Assembly: GCF_025965855.1 (NCBI RefSeq)
Contig: NZ_JAOPWB010000237.1
Coordinates: 1 to 58,917, forward strand
Direction of reading: 5' to 3'
DNA: 58,917 bases
Source of the DNA: Mycobacterium sp.
GTDB taxonomy: Bacteria; Actinomycetota; Actinomycetes; Mycobacteriales; Mycobacteriaceae
Shown here: positions 35,681 through 43,365 of the stretch, one piece after another
Numbering within the stretch: position 1 is the stretch's first letter
Layout of the letters: every line of letters starts with the position of its first letter
Position numbers and translations under genes: made by a program
The notes under the pieces: generated by a model
Told to the model about the DNA's origin: nothing
Database searches by the model: none
The model's input: only the letters and a program-made list of their open reading frames with translations

Positions 35681-36781
35681 ATGGCTATCCGCGTCGCGCA
35701 CGTCGGTACCGGAAATGTCGGGGGGCTGGCCCTGGCCGAACTGATCACGAATCCTCAGTTCGAACTGACGGGCGTGTGCGTGTCCACGCCGGAGAAGGTG
35801 GGCAAGGACGCCGGGCAACTGTGCGGCGTCGGCCTGGACGCCGGCACCGCGACGGGCGTCCCCGCCGTCGGAGACCTCGACGCCATTCTGGCCACCAAGC
35901 CCGAGTGCGTCGTCTACTGCGCCATGGGCGATACCCGGCTACCCGATGCGATGGCGGACGTCATGCGCATCCTGGCCGCCGGGATCAACGTCGTCGGGTC
36001 TTCGCCGGGGCTGCTCCAATACCCGTGGGGTGTGATGCCCAACAAGTACATCGCCCGGGTGGAAGACGCTGCACGGCAAGGGAATTCAAGTATCTTCATC
36101 ACGGGCGTCGACCCCGGGTTCATCAATGACCTCATCCCGTTTGCGCTGGCCGGTACCTGCCAGCGCATCGAGCAGGTGCGCTGCATGGAGATCGCCGATT
36201 ACGCCACCTACGACGGCTCCGAGGTCATGTTCTACATGGGGTTCGGCAGGCCCCTCGACGAGATGCCGATGCTGCTGCAGCCGGGCGTGCTGAGCATCGC
36301 CTGGGGGACGGCGATCCGCCAGCTGGCGGCCGGCCTCGGCATCGAGGTCGACGAGATCACCGAGTCCCACCAGCGCGAGCCGGCACCGGAAGACTTCGAC
36401 ATCGCGGTGGGGCACGTTGCCAAGGGCACTATGGCCGCGCTGCAGTTCGAGATCCGCGGCATGTCCGGCGGCCGTCCGGCCGTCGTCGTCGAGCACATCA
36501 CGCGGTTGCGGCCCGACCTGCGACCCGACTGGCCGCAACCCGCTTCTGGCGGCGGCTCGTATCGCGTCGAGATCACCGGGGAGCCGTCCTACGCCGTCGA
36601 CATCGTCCCGAGCAGCCGCAAGGGCGACCACAACCATGCGGCGATCGTCGGCGCGGCCGGGCGCATCGTCAACGCCATTCCCGCGGTGGTCGCGGCGCCG
36701 CCGGGCATCCGGACCACGCTGGACCTTCCGCTGGTCACCGGGATAGGTCTTTACGCGCCAAACGACCTGGTAGTTACGTAA
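35681..36781 (+). CDS. NAD(P)-dependent dehydrogenase, dihydrodipicolinate reductase-like
   Basis: A 366-residue protein with an N-terminal Rossmann motif GTGNVGGLAL (residues 9-18) and a C-terminal domain as in the dihydrodipicolinate reductase/2,4-diaminopentanoate dehydrogenase family. Segments CVVYCAMGD, GVDPGFINDLIPF and MEIADYATYDGSEVM are typical of the actinobacterial branch. It could reduce an imine or keto group; the substrate is unknown. GGGACGGAG precedes the ATG. The SDR gene starts 15 bp after its stop, so they form an operon. Confidence 0.85.
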   Translation: MAIRVAHVGTGNVGGLALAELITNPQFELTGVCVSTPEKVGKDAGQLCGVGLDAGTATGVPAVGDLDAILATKPECVVYCAMGDTRLPDAMADVMRILAAGINVVGSSPGLLQYPWGVMPNKYIARVEDAARQGNSSIFITGVDPGFINDLIPFALAGTCQRIEQVRCMEIADYATYDGSEVMFYMGFGRPLDEMPMLLQPGVLSIAWGTAIRQLAAGLGIEVDEITESHQREPAPEDFDIAVGHVAKGTMAALQFEIRGMSGGRPAVVVEHITRLRPDLRPDWPQPASGGGSYRVEITGEPSYAVDIVPSSRKGDHNHAAIVGAAGRIVNAIPAVVAAPPGIRTTLDLPLVTGIGLYAPNDLVVT

Positions 36782-36796
36782 CCGAAAGGAATCTCA

Positions 36797-37537
36797 GTGG
36801 GACGGGTAGACGGCAAAGTTGCGCTCATCAGCGGAGGCGCCCGGGGGATGGGCGCCTCGCACGCTCGTCTGCTCGTGGAAGAAGGCGCCAAGGTGGTGAT
36901 CGGCGACATCCTCGACGACGAGGGAAAAGCGCTGGCCGCTGAAATTGGTGATGCGGCGCGTTACGTCCACCTCGACGTCACCCAGCCCGACCAGTGGGAC
37001 GCCGCGGTCGCCACGGCGACCGGCGAATTCGGCAAGCTCAATGTGTTGGTCAACAACGCCGGCATCGTGGCGCTCGGGCAACTGAGGAATTTCGATCTGG
37101 GCAAGTGGCAGAAGGTGATTGACGTCAACCTGACCGGCACCTTCCTGGGCATGCGGGTGGCCGTCGATCCCATGACCGAGGCCGGGGGCGGCTCGATCAT
37201 CAACGTGTCGTCGATCGAGGGGCTGCGCGGCGCGCCCGCCGTGCATCCCTACGTCGCGTCCAAGTGGGCGGTACGCGGCCTGGCCAAGTCGGCGGCGTTG
37301 GAGTTGGCGCCGTTCAACATTCGGGTCAACTCGATACACCCCGGCTTCATCCGCACCCCGATGACCGCCAAGCTGCCGGAGGACATGGTCACCATCCCGC
37401 TGGGCCGCCCGGGCGAGTCGCGGGAAGTGTCGACGTTCGTGCTGTTCCTCGCCAGCGACGAGTCGTCCTACACGACGGGCAGCGAATTCGTCATGGACGG
37501 CGGGCTGGTGACCGACGTGCCGCACAAGCAGTTCTAG
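36797..37537 (+). CDS. Short-chain dehydrogenase (3-alpha/20-beta-hydroxysteroid dehydrogenase-like)
   Basis: A 246-residue classical SDR starting at GTG. The cofactor site is SGGARGMGASH, NNAG is in VLVNNAGIVALG, and catalytic Ser and YxxxK lie in NVSSIEGLRG and YVASK. The Asp in GDILDDEG after beta-strand 2 suggests NAD rather than NADP. It resembles M. tuberculosis Rv2002 (FabG3), a 3-alpha,20-beta-hydroxysteroid dehydrogenase, but other hydroxyl substrates are possible. AAAGGAA precedes the start. It is the second gene of a pair with the dehydrogenase at 35681. Confidence 0.9.
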   Translation: MGRVDGKVALISGGARGMGASHARLLVEEGAKVVIGDILDDEGKALAAEIGDAARYVHLDVTQPDQWDAAVATATGEFGKLNVLVNNAGIVALGQLRNFDLGKWQKVIDVNLTGTFLGMRVAVDPMTEAGGGSIINVSSIEGLRGAPAVHPYVASKWAVRGLAKSAALELAPFNIRVNSIHPGFIRTPMTAKLPEDMVTIPLGRPGESREVSTFVLFLASDESSYTTGSEFVMDGGLVTDVPHKQF

Positions 37538-37712
37538 GGCGGGAGTCGCCGTAGCCGGTCGGCCCGTTAACCGGGGCGTTGCAGGTGCTTGGGCCCTCGT
37601 TTAGGCGGCGGCCTTCCAGTATTCAACTTGTGTCGTTTAAGCGGCGCGGCGCGGGGAATCATGCAGGGACGCACCTGCGTGGGAATCTCGGGCCGGGAAA
37701 AGGGGACAGCTC

Positions 37713-38060
37713 ATGTCAGGGTCGAAGCCCGCCGGTCAGACAAACCGGACCGTTGTGCGGGGCTTGGTCCGCAGCCCGGCTGCCGAGGAGCCGGCCGGCT
37801 GGGTGTCGAAAGCCTTATGCGGCGACACTGATCCCGACGGACTCTTTGTCAGCGGCGCCGCCCAGCGCAAGGCCGCGGTGTTCTGCCGTCACTGTCCGGT
37901 CATGCAGGAGTGCGCAGCAGAGGCGCTGGACAACAGAGTGGAATTTGGTGTCTGGGGCGGCATGACGGAGCGCCAGCGGCGAGCCCTACTCCAGCAGCAC
38001 CCCGAGGTGGTTTCCTGGTCAAACTTCCTTAGCGAGCGAAGAAAACGCAGCGTCGGCTGA
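37713..38060 (+). CDS. WhiB-family iron-sulfur regulator, WhiB4-like
   Basis: A 115-residue WhiB protein with the four cluster cysteines Cys36, Cys58, Cys61 and Cys67 (C-x21-CxxC-x5-C), the G[VI]WGG turn (GVWGG) and the basic C-terminal stretch TERQRRALL. Residues around ALCGDTDPDGLF and EFGVWGGMTERQRR are close to WhiB4 (Rv3681c, from memory), which senses oxygen and oxidative stress. Here it sits between an SDR gene and the Rv0161-like gene, not in the WhiB4 context. It may be a paralogue or a moved gene. AAAAGGGGAC precedes the ATG; a hairpin follows the stop. Confidence 0.9.
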   Translation: MSGSKPAGQTNRTVVRGLVRSPAAEEPAGWVSKALCGDTDPDGLFVSGAAQRKAAVFCRHCPVMQECAAEALDNRVEFGVWGGMTERQRRALLQQHPEVVSWSNFLSERRKRSVG

Positions 38061-38083
38061 ATCGCTAGTTGTCAAGCAACACA

Positions 38084-38108
38084 GGGTCCTGCTCGTCGGG
38101 CAGGAACC
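38084..38108 (+). terminator. Stem-loop after the WhiB gene
   Basis: GGGTCCTGC (38084-38092) and GCAGGAACC (38100-38108) pair at eight of nine positions around a 7-base loop, 24 bp after the WhiB stop codon and 22 bp before the next gene. There is no U-run, as is common for mycobacterial hairpin terminators. Confidence 0.45.
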
Positions 38109-38129
38109 GGCGGTGCTATAACCGCGAGC

Positions 38130-39479
38130 ATGCCAGGCAGCCTTGAGGATCTGGAAAGGATCGTTGGATCGACCCACGTCGTCACCGACCCCGACGTAGT
38201 GGCCGGCCGCAGCGTCGACCACACGGGCCGCTATCGCGGGCGGGCCAGCGCGCTGGTGCGGCCCGGTTCGGCCGAGGAGGTCGCCGAGGTGCTGCGGGTG
38301 TGCCGCGACGCGGGGGCGCACGTGACGGTGCAGGGCGGCCGCACCTCCTTGGTGGCCGGCACGGTCCCCGAGCACGACGACGTGCTGCTGTCCACCGAAC
38401 GCCTATGCGCCCTCGGCGACGTGGACACCGTGGAGCGCCGCGTCGAGGTCGGCGCCGGAGCCGCGCTGACCGTCGTGCAAAACGCCGCTGCCGCAGCGGG
38501 TTTGGTGTTCGGCGTGGACCTGGCCGCCCGCGACACCGCGACCGTCGGTGGCATGGCCTCGACGAACGCCGGAGGCCTGCGCACCGTCCGCTACGGCAAC
38601 ATGGGCGAGCAGGTCGTCGGCCTGCAGGTGGCGCTGCCCGACGGTTCGCTGATGCGCCGCCACAGCCTGGTGCGCCGCGACAACACCGGCTACGACCTGC
38701 CGGCGCTGTTCGTTGGCGCCGAAGGCACCCTCGGCGTGATCACCGCGCTGGACCTGCGGTTGCACCCCACGCCGTCGCATCGGGTGACGGCGGTCTGCGG
38801 GTTCGTCGATCTCGAGGCGCTGGTCGATGCTGCCCGCACCTTTCGTGACGTGGACGGGATCGCGGCGCTGGAACTGATCGACGGCCGGGCCGCGGCGCTG
38901 ACCGCCGAACACCTCGGGGTCGGCGCACCGGTGCAGGGTGAGTGGCTGCTGTTGGTGGAGCTGGCCGCCGACCACGACCAGACCGATCGGCTCGCCGACC
39001 TACTCGAGGGCGTGCGGCTGTATGGCGATCCCGCGGTCGGCGTGGATGTCGCTGCGCAGCAACGGTTGTGGCGTGTCCGCGAATCGCTCGCCGACGTGCT
39101 CGGCGTGTACGGGCCGCCGCTGAAGTTCGACGTGTCGTTGCCGTTGTCGTCCATTGGCGAATTCGCAAGAAAGGCGGTCGATTTGCTCGGCTCGCATGCT
39201 CCCGAGGCGCTGCCCGTGCTGTTCGGCCACATCGGCGAGGGCAACCTGCACCTCAACGTGCTGCGCTGCCCGGTCGAGCGGGAGCGGGCGCTCTACGAGC
39301 CGATGATGGGCCTCATCGCGGGGTGCGGGGGCAACGTCAGCTCCGAGCACGGCGTCGGCAGTCGCAAGCGCCCGTACCTGGGCATGTCGCGGGAGCCCGC
39401 CGACATCGCCGCGATGCGGGCGGTGAAGGCCGCCTTCGACCCGACCGGTTACCTCAATGCGGCCGTGTTGTTCGACTGA
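38130..39479 (+). CDS. FAD-linked oxidase, GlcD/D-lactate dehydrogenase-like (Rv0161-like)
   Basis: A 449-residue flavoprotein, the length I recall for Rv0161. The N-terminal FAD-binding_4 domain contains VQGGRTSLVAG and GVDLAARDTATVGGMASTNAGG; the C-terminal cap domain contains FGHIGEGNLHLNV and SSEHGVGSRKR, the family metal/substrate motifs. Members oxidise 2-hydroxy acids such as glycolate, D-lactate or D-2-hydroxyglutarate to the keto acid. The exact substrate is unknown. No strong ribosome site is seen before the ATG. Three 13-bp tandem repeats follow the gene. Confidence 0.92.
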   Translation: MPGSLEDLERIVGSTHVVTDPDVVAGRSVDHTGRYRGRASALVRPGSAEEVAEVLRVCRDAGAHVTVQGGRTSLVAGTVPEHDDVLLSTERLCALGDVDTVERRVEVGAGAALTVVQNAAAAAGLVFGVDLAARDTATVGGMASTNAGGLRTVRYGNMGEQVVGLQVALPDGSLMRRHSLVRRDNTGYDLPALFVGAEGTLGVITALDLRLHPTPSHRVTAVCGFVDLEALVDAARTFRDVDGIAALELIDGRAAALTAEHLGVGAPVQGEWLLLVELAADHDQTDRLADLLEGVRLYGDPAVGVDVAAQQRLWRVRESLADVLGVYGPPLKFDVSLPLSSIGEFARKAVDLLGSHAPEALPVLFGHIGEGNLHLNVLRCPVERERALYEPMMGLIAGCGGNVSSEHGVGSRKRPYLGMSREPADIAAMRAVKAAFDPTGYLNAAVLFD

Positions 39480-39548
39480 TCCCCTTTGCCGCGAGGGTGC
39501 GCAGTTGTACGCCCGATCCGGCGTGTCGCCGTACAGACACGCACGCTC

Positions 39549-39587
39549 GCGGGGGATTTAAGCGGGGGATTTAAGCGGGGGATTTAA
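39549..39587. repeat. Three tandem copies of a 13-bp repeat
   Basis: GCGGGGGATTTAA occurs three times without interruption (39549-39561, 39562-39574, 39575-39587), all identical. The array ends exactly at the stop codon of the TetR gene at 39588. It is a short tandem repeat of the kind that varies in copy number between strains. Confidence 0.95.
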
Positions 39588-40127
39588 TCAGCCCGAGCCC
39601 TTGATGCCTACCGCGTGGCGCAATTGCTCGAGGAACTGTTCGGCATCGTCGCTTCGGACGATGTAATGCGAGATCGCGATCCTGATGACCGTCGCGGCCT
39701 TCACCGCGGCGTTGGGTCCGGAGAGGTGCCGTTGCAGGCCGTCGCGCATCTGGGGGATGACGCGGGAAAACTGGGCGATGGTGTGCTCGGGTTCGACGTC
39801 GACCATGCGCACCCCGGAGTACGAATGCTGGAACTCGACGATGAATCGCAGCACGGCGTCGAGCTTGTCGACTCCCTTCAATCCGGCGGTGGCCCTGACC
39901 AGGCCGCTCTCGAACGCCTGCCGTTCGTAGTGCGAAAACGCCGACAGCAGCTCCTCTTTGGAGGCGAACCAGCGGTAGAGCGTGGGGCGCGAGACTCCCG
40001 CCTGGGCGGCCACCTCCGACAGGCTGAGCTTGGTCTTGCCGTTGCGACCGAGCACCTCGGCGGTGGCGTCGAGAATGCGCTGGCGCGTCGAGATGTCGAT
40101 CTCCGCCGCTTGGGCCGGCTGGCTCAT
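39588..40127 (-). CDS. TetR-family regulator of the catabolic island
   Basis: A 179-residue TetR protein. The helix-turn-helix spans about residues 14-60 (VAAQAGVSRPTLYRWFASK), followed by a ligand domain. The longer frame upstream lacks family sequence; the ATG at 40125-40127 is right behind a promoter (GTGACA-N16-TAGAGT) whose -10 ends 7 nt before it, so the mRNA is probably leaderless. It is the only regulator in the island and is a natural candidate to control the thioesterase, lactonase, oxidoreductase and CoA-transferase genes around it. Confidence 0.9.
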   Translation of the reverse strand: MSQPAQAAEIDISTRQRILDATAEVLGRNGKTKLSLSEVAAQAGVSRPTLYRWFASKEELLSAFSHYERQAFESGLVRATAGLKGVDKLDAVLRFIVEFQHSYSGVRMVDVEPEHTIAQFSRVIPQMRDGLQRHLSGPNAAVKAATVIRIAISHYIVRSDDAEQFLEQLRHAVGIKGSG

Positions 40128-40134
40128 AACAGAA

Positions 40135-40162
40135 ACTCTACGAAGTATCTCGAGCGTGTCAC
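40135..40162 (-). promoter_or_regulatory. Promoter GTGACA-N16-TAGAGT for the TetR gene
   Basis: Read on the minus strand: GTGACA (40157-40162), 16 bp, TAGAGT (40135-40140), 7 nt, then the TetR ATG. The -10 fits TANNNT. It shares CGTGACAC with four other elements in the island. It overlaps the stop codon of the thioesterase gene. Confidence 0.6.
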
Positions 40163-40992
40163 GGATTTTTCGCTTCCCGGTCGGGGCGCCCTCGCACCAG
40201 CACGCATTGTTGAATGGCGCCGACGGCGCCCCCCTCGTCAAACAGAGTGCCGACCGTCGTCCCGATGCCGTCCGGCCCGTAGCTTGTCTCCGCGCGAATA
40301 CCGATCCAGTCGCCGTCGGGGACCCGGAACACGTGCACGGCGAGGTCGGTGTTGAGGAACGTCCACTTGCTGATGTCCAGCTTGCTGCCGATGCCGTTGG
40401 CGCAGTCGGCCACGGCGAACAGTCGCTCCAACGGGGTCATGGTCTCGCCCTTGACGAGGTCGACGGTTGGCTTGATCCAGGATTCACCCGGGCCCTCGCT
40501 CAGCGGTTCGGTCAGCCATAGCCAGTCCAGGCTGTGCACGTAGTTGCGATCCCAATCCATCGCCTTGAGGTTGCGGCTGCGGGCCTCGGCCCGCGACCGG
40601 GGCATCCGAGCCGCGGCGTGCGCCAACGCCCGCGTGTCTTGGTGCTGTAACCGCCATCCGCTGGCGCGCGCCACCGGCCGGGGTTTGCCATCGGGCCCCG
40701 GTGCGAGCATCTCGGCGGTCACGAGTTCGATTTGCTTCCCGCCCCGCGGCAGTTGCGAGCTGACCCACAGGTCGTCCTCGGCCGGCACCCCGCCCAGCAG
40801 GTCGATGACGACCCGGCCGAGCCGAGTGTCGTCGCGCGGGGCGCATCGTTCCAGCGCCCGGACCAGCAGTGCCGAAACCGGGCCGCCGTGTTGTATCGCG
40901 GCCGACCAGGTGCCGCGCGCCAGATCGGTCGCCCCGAATTTTTCGCCCAGCGGATCGGCGTCGTCGATCAGCTCGTAGTAGGAGTCGGTCAT
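40159..40992 (-). CDS. Acyl-CoA thioesterase-like double-hotdog protein
   Basis: A 277-residue protein of the 4HBT_3/TesB-like thioesterase family. The N-terminal hotdog has GKFGATDLARGTW and QHGGPVSALLVRALE; the C-terminal one has LERLFAVADCANGIGSKLD and FLNTDLAVHVFR. It would cleave acyl-CoA thioesters, perhaps of an unusual acid made in this island. Substrate unknown. No signal peptide. It lies 17 bp downstream of the SMP-30 gene, so it is probably the second gene of a leaderless transcript starting at 41828. Confidence 0.85.
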   Translation of the reverse strand: MTDSYYELIDDADPLGEKFGATDLARGTWSAAIQHGGPVSALLVRALERCAPRDDTRLGRVVIDLLGGVPAEDDLWVSSQLPRGGKQIELVTAEMLAPGPDGKPRPVARASGWRLQHQDTRALAHAAARMPRSRAEARSRNLKAMDWDRNYVHSLDWLWLTEPLSEGPGESWIKPTVDLVKGETMTPLERLFAVADCANGIGSKLDISKWTFLNTDLAVHVFRVPDGDWIGIRAETSYGPDGIGTTVGTLFDEGGAVGAIQQCVLVRGRPDREAKNP

Positions 40993-41009
40993 CGTCTACT
41001 TTCCGGGTG

Positions 41010-41828
41010 TCAGGGCAGGCCCGCGCCGGGGATGTCAACCGTCACGGCGTCCAGCTGCGAGAGCCGGGTGCCGATCAGCCGCTGGGGATACGCGTCGGTG
41101 CTCGACAGCAGAAACAGCGTGCGGCGCGCGGGACCGCCGAGCGCGCACGCGATCGCCACCCGCTCACCCATCTCGATGCGGTCGGTCACGACGCCGCCCT
41201 CGGTGATGCGCTCGAACTGGTGAGCCAGCGTCGTGGACGCCCATACCCCGCCCTCGGCGTCGAGCGCGATGCCGTCCGGCGGTCCGTCCAGGCCGTCGGC
41301 GAAAATCCGGCGGCCGCCCAGCCCACCGTCATCGCCGATGGTGAACGCGGTCAGCCGCCGGCCCGTCGATTCGGCGACGATCAATGTCGCTCCGTCCGGC
41401 GTGATCACCATGCCGTTGGGAAAGTCGAGGTCTTCGGCGACGATGGTGGCGGTGTCGTCGGCGTCGAGGCGGATGATCGCGCCGCCGGAGAACGCCTGGC
41501 ATCCGATGTAGGCGCGCCCGGCGTCGTCGACGACCATGTCGCCCAGGTTGACGGGCGTCAGGCGGGCCAGATCGGCGATGGCGATGACCGTTTCGCCGTC
41601 GTAGCGCAACACCTGCCGGTCCTCGGTCGAGGCGATCAGCAGGGACCCGTCGGGACGAAACCCGAGGCCCGCCGGGCAGCGCCCGGGCAGCGGCAACGTC
41701 GTCAGCGAGCCGCGCATGTCCACGGTATGCACGGCTTCGCCCAGCATGTCGGAGAACCACAGCAGTCCTTCGAACCAACGCGGGCCCTCGCCGGAGCAGA
41801 ACCCCTTGGCCAAGGGCTCGGGGATCAT
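41010..41828 (-). CDS. SMP-30/gluconolactonase-type lactonase
   Basis: A 272-residue six-bladed beta-propeller lactonase. Metal-site segments: GEGPRW (Glu14), VNLGDMVVDD (Asn), DFPNGMVITPDG (Asn) and PPDGIALDAEGGVW (Asp). These enzymes open lactones of sugars, terpenoids or fatty acids. The ATG at 41826-41828 lies 9 nt after the promoter -10 (TAAAGG), so translation may be leaderless. It is probably co-transcribed with the thioesterase gene. The association with acyl-CoA enzymes suggests ring opening of a cyclic ester before beta-oxidation, which is inference. Confidence 0.88.
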   Translation of the reverse strand: MIPEPLAKGFCSGEGPRWFEGLLWFSDMLGEAVHTVDMRGSLTTLPLPGRCPAGLGFRPDGSLLIASTEDRQVLRYDGETVIAIADLARLTPVNLGDMVVDDAGRAYIGCQAFSGGAIIRLDADDTATIVAEDLDFPNGMVITPDGATLIVAESTGRRLTAFTIGDDGGLGGRRIFADGLDGPPDGIALDAEGGVWASTTLAHQFERITEGGVVTDRIEMGERVAIACALGGPARRTLFLLSSTDAYPQRLIGTRLSQLDAVTVDIPGAGLP

Positions 41829-41837
41829 GGGCTCATG

Positions 41838-41865
41838 CCTTTACAAAACACTGCCAAAGTGTCAC
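41838..41865 (-). promoter_or_regulatory. Promoter GTGACA-N16-TAAAGG for SMP-30/thioesterase
   Basis: Read on the minus strand: GTGACA (41860-41865), 16 bp, TAAAGG (41838-41843), 9 nt, then the ATG at 41828. The flanks CGTGACACTT and TTGTAAAGG match copies at 42393 and 47483. The AAAGG could instead act as a ribosome site. Confidence 0.55.
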
Positions 41866-42378
41866 GCACGACGTGCGTCGGTGTCAATCTCGGCCAGCTC
41901 GCGCGCCACTGCCCGGCGGTAGGCGTCGATCCTCGCCGGATTGGCCTGCTGGAAGAGCGGATCGGGCACCGCGCGTGCTTGTACGCCTCGATCGTCATGG
42001 GGCGCGAGAACAGCGTGTTGTCCCGCCCGGGCCTGGCGAACCCCGTACGAGACGGTGATCCGACCCACCATTCCGCCATTGCCCTGGCGGTCATGGCCGA
42101 GGCGACCCACCGAATCGAATACGAACAGTGGGCCGATCGGCGATCGCCAGCTGCCTGCTGTCGATCCGGTCGCCGTCGGGACCGGCTTCCTCCCAGGTGT
42201 CACCGACCTTCAGCGGAAGCTCCGGCTACTTGCCGGTGTGCGCGCTGCCGGATAGGTCTTCGTCCAGTTGGCCGGATTGGTGACGAAGTCGTACACGGCC
42301 TCGGCGGTGCTCGTCACTATGCCCAATTGTTTTGCCTCTGTGTGCTTTCCGTTGGTGGGGTCGATGCCCTGGCCCGCA
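41862..42378 (-). pseudogene. SRPBCC-family protein with multiple frameshifts
   Basis: The minus strand contains, in successive frames, TSTAEAVYDFVTNPANWTKTYP, KVGDTWEEAGPDGDR, PLFVFDSVGRLGHDRQGNGG, FARPGRDNTLFSRPMTIEAYKHA and DPLFQQANPARIDAYRRAVARELAEIDTD. Together they form one START/SRPBCC (polyketide cyclase-like) protein of about 160 residues. At least four frameshifts and one in-frame TAG break it, so this is true decay and not a sequencing slip. The start codon is also unclear. It keeps a promoter like those of its neighbours (42393-42420), so it belonged to the same regulon. Confidence 0.85.
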
Positions 42379-42392
42379 GCCTTGTTAGCTAA

Positions 42393-42420
42393 GCTTTACA
42401 AATCCTACTCAAAGTGTCAC
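42393..42420 (-). promoter_or_regulatory. Promoter GTGACA-N16-TAAAGC before the SRPBCC pseudogene
   Basis: Read on the minus strand: GTGACA (42415-42420), 16 bp, TAAAGC (42393-42398), pointing into the SRPBCC pseudogene. It matches the elements at 41838 and 47483 over CGTGACACTT and TTTGTAAAG. On the other side, the TesB-like gene begins 39 bp away, so the element may be shared. Confidence 0.5.
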
Positions 42421-42458
42421 GCTGAGCCGTGAGCTGCTAGCGCGAGAGGCGGACGGAT

Positions 42459-43340
42459 TTGACCACAGAGTCGGAGCAGACTGAGTGGACGGTGCAAAGC
42501 CTGCTGGACCTGTTCGACGTGCAGGCCGACGGGCGAGATCGGTTCACCGGCGACACCGGGATCGCCGTCGGCGACGAGCGGCAGGTGGTGGAGGGCACCC
42601 AGGTGCTGGCCCAGGCGATTGTCGCGGTGGCCAAGCGATTCCCGGACAAGTCGGTGCGCTCGGCACACGCGATATTCTCCCGTGCCGTGGTCGTCGGCGC
42701 GTCGATCGAACTCGTCCTCGACGTCGTGGCCGAGGGCCGGTCCACCGCCACCGCGGTCGTCGCCGTGCATCAGAACGGCCGGCGCTGCCTGAGCATCACG
42801 GTGCTGGCCGACGTCCCGACGGGCGACGTCATCCGCCACCACCTGCCGCGCCCCGACGTGGCGGCCCCGGCCGACGCTAACCGTTCGCCGATGCCGATGG
42901 TCGGGCGGGAACTGCGCCTCGTCGACGTCGTCGACGTCAACAGCCCCGACGAGGTCGGGCCGCCCGAGCTGTACGCGTGGCTGCACTACGACCCGATCCC
43001 GGCCCGCGACGACCTGGCCAAGGCGCTCGTCGCGTACTTCACCGGGCATCTGGGGATTTCCGCCACGATGCGGGCGCACCCGGGCATCGGCACCAGCCAG
43101 GCGCACCTGACCGTGTCCACCGCACCGATGAGCATCTCGGTCGCCTTCCACGAACCCGTGCGTTGGCACGGGTGGCTGCTCTACACCCATGAGAGCACCC
43201 AGGTCGGCGCGGGAATGTCGTACGTGCGCGGCACGGTGCACGCGCAAGAGGGTGATTTGTTGTGCTCCTTCGCCCAAGAGGCGCTGATCCGGCCGCTGCG
43301 CACCAGCGACACGGCGATCGACTCGCGCGCGCGTTTCTAG
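42459..43340 (+). CDS. Acyl-CoA thioesterase, TesB-like
   Basis: A 293-residue double-hotdog thioesterase II. N-terminal half: DRFTGDTGIAVGDERQVVEGTQVLAQ and SVRSAHAIFSRAV; C-terminal half: HGWLLYTHESTQVGAGMSYVRG and SFAQEALIRP, the segment that carries the Asp/Thr/Gln-type active site in TesB. The start is TTG (42459) with GAGAGG upstream; no better start fits. It hydrolyses acyl-CoA to acid plus CoA. The LLM oxidoreductase follows after 25 bp and the acyl-CoA dehydrogenase after that, so the three form an operon. Confidence 0.88.
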   Translation: MTTESEQTEWTVQSLLDLFDVQADGRDRFTGDTGIAVGDERQVVEGTQVLAQAIVAVAKRFPDKSVRSAHAIFSRAVVVGASIELVLDVVAEGRSTATAVVAVHQNGRRCLSITVLADVPTGDVIRHHLPRPDVAAPADANRSPMPMVGRELRLVDVVDVNSPDEVGPPELYAWLHYDPIPARDDLAKALVAYFTGHLGISATMRAHPGIGTSQAHLTVSTAPMSISVAFHEPVRWHGWLLYTHESTQVGAGMSYVRGTVHAQEGDLLCSFAQEALIRPLRTSDTAIDSRARF

Positions 43341-43365
43341 CGCTGAGACGCACCGGGAGACGTTT

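Noticed and set aside
37553..37580. CCGGT-N11-ACCGG inverted pair after the SDR gene
   Set aside because: Short arms in a GC-rich tract, no link to a promoter or a terminator shape; likely chance.
39549..39587. CRISPR array
   Set aside because: Repeats are directly adjacent, 13 bp, with no spacers and no cas genes.
41825..42094. A separate 89-residue minus-strand gene
   Set aside because: It is one block of the frameshifted SRPBCC pseudogene and not an independent gene.
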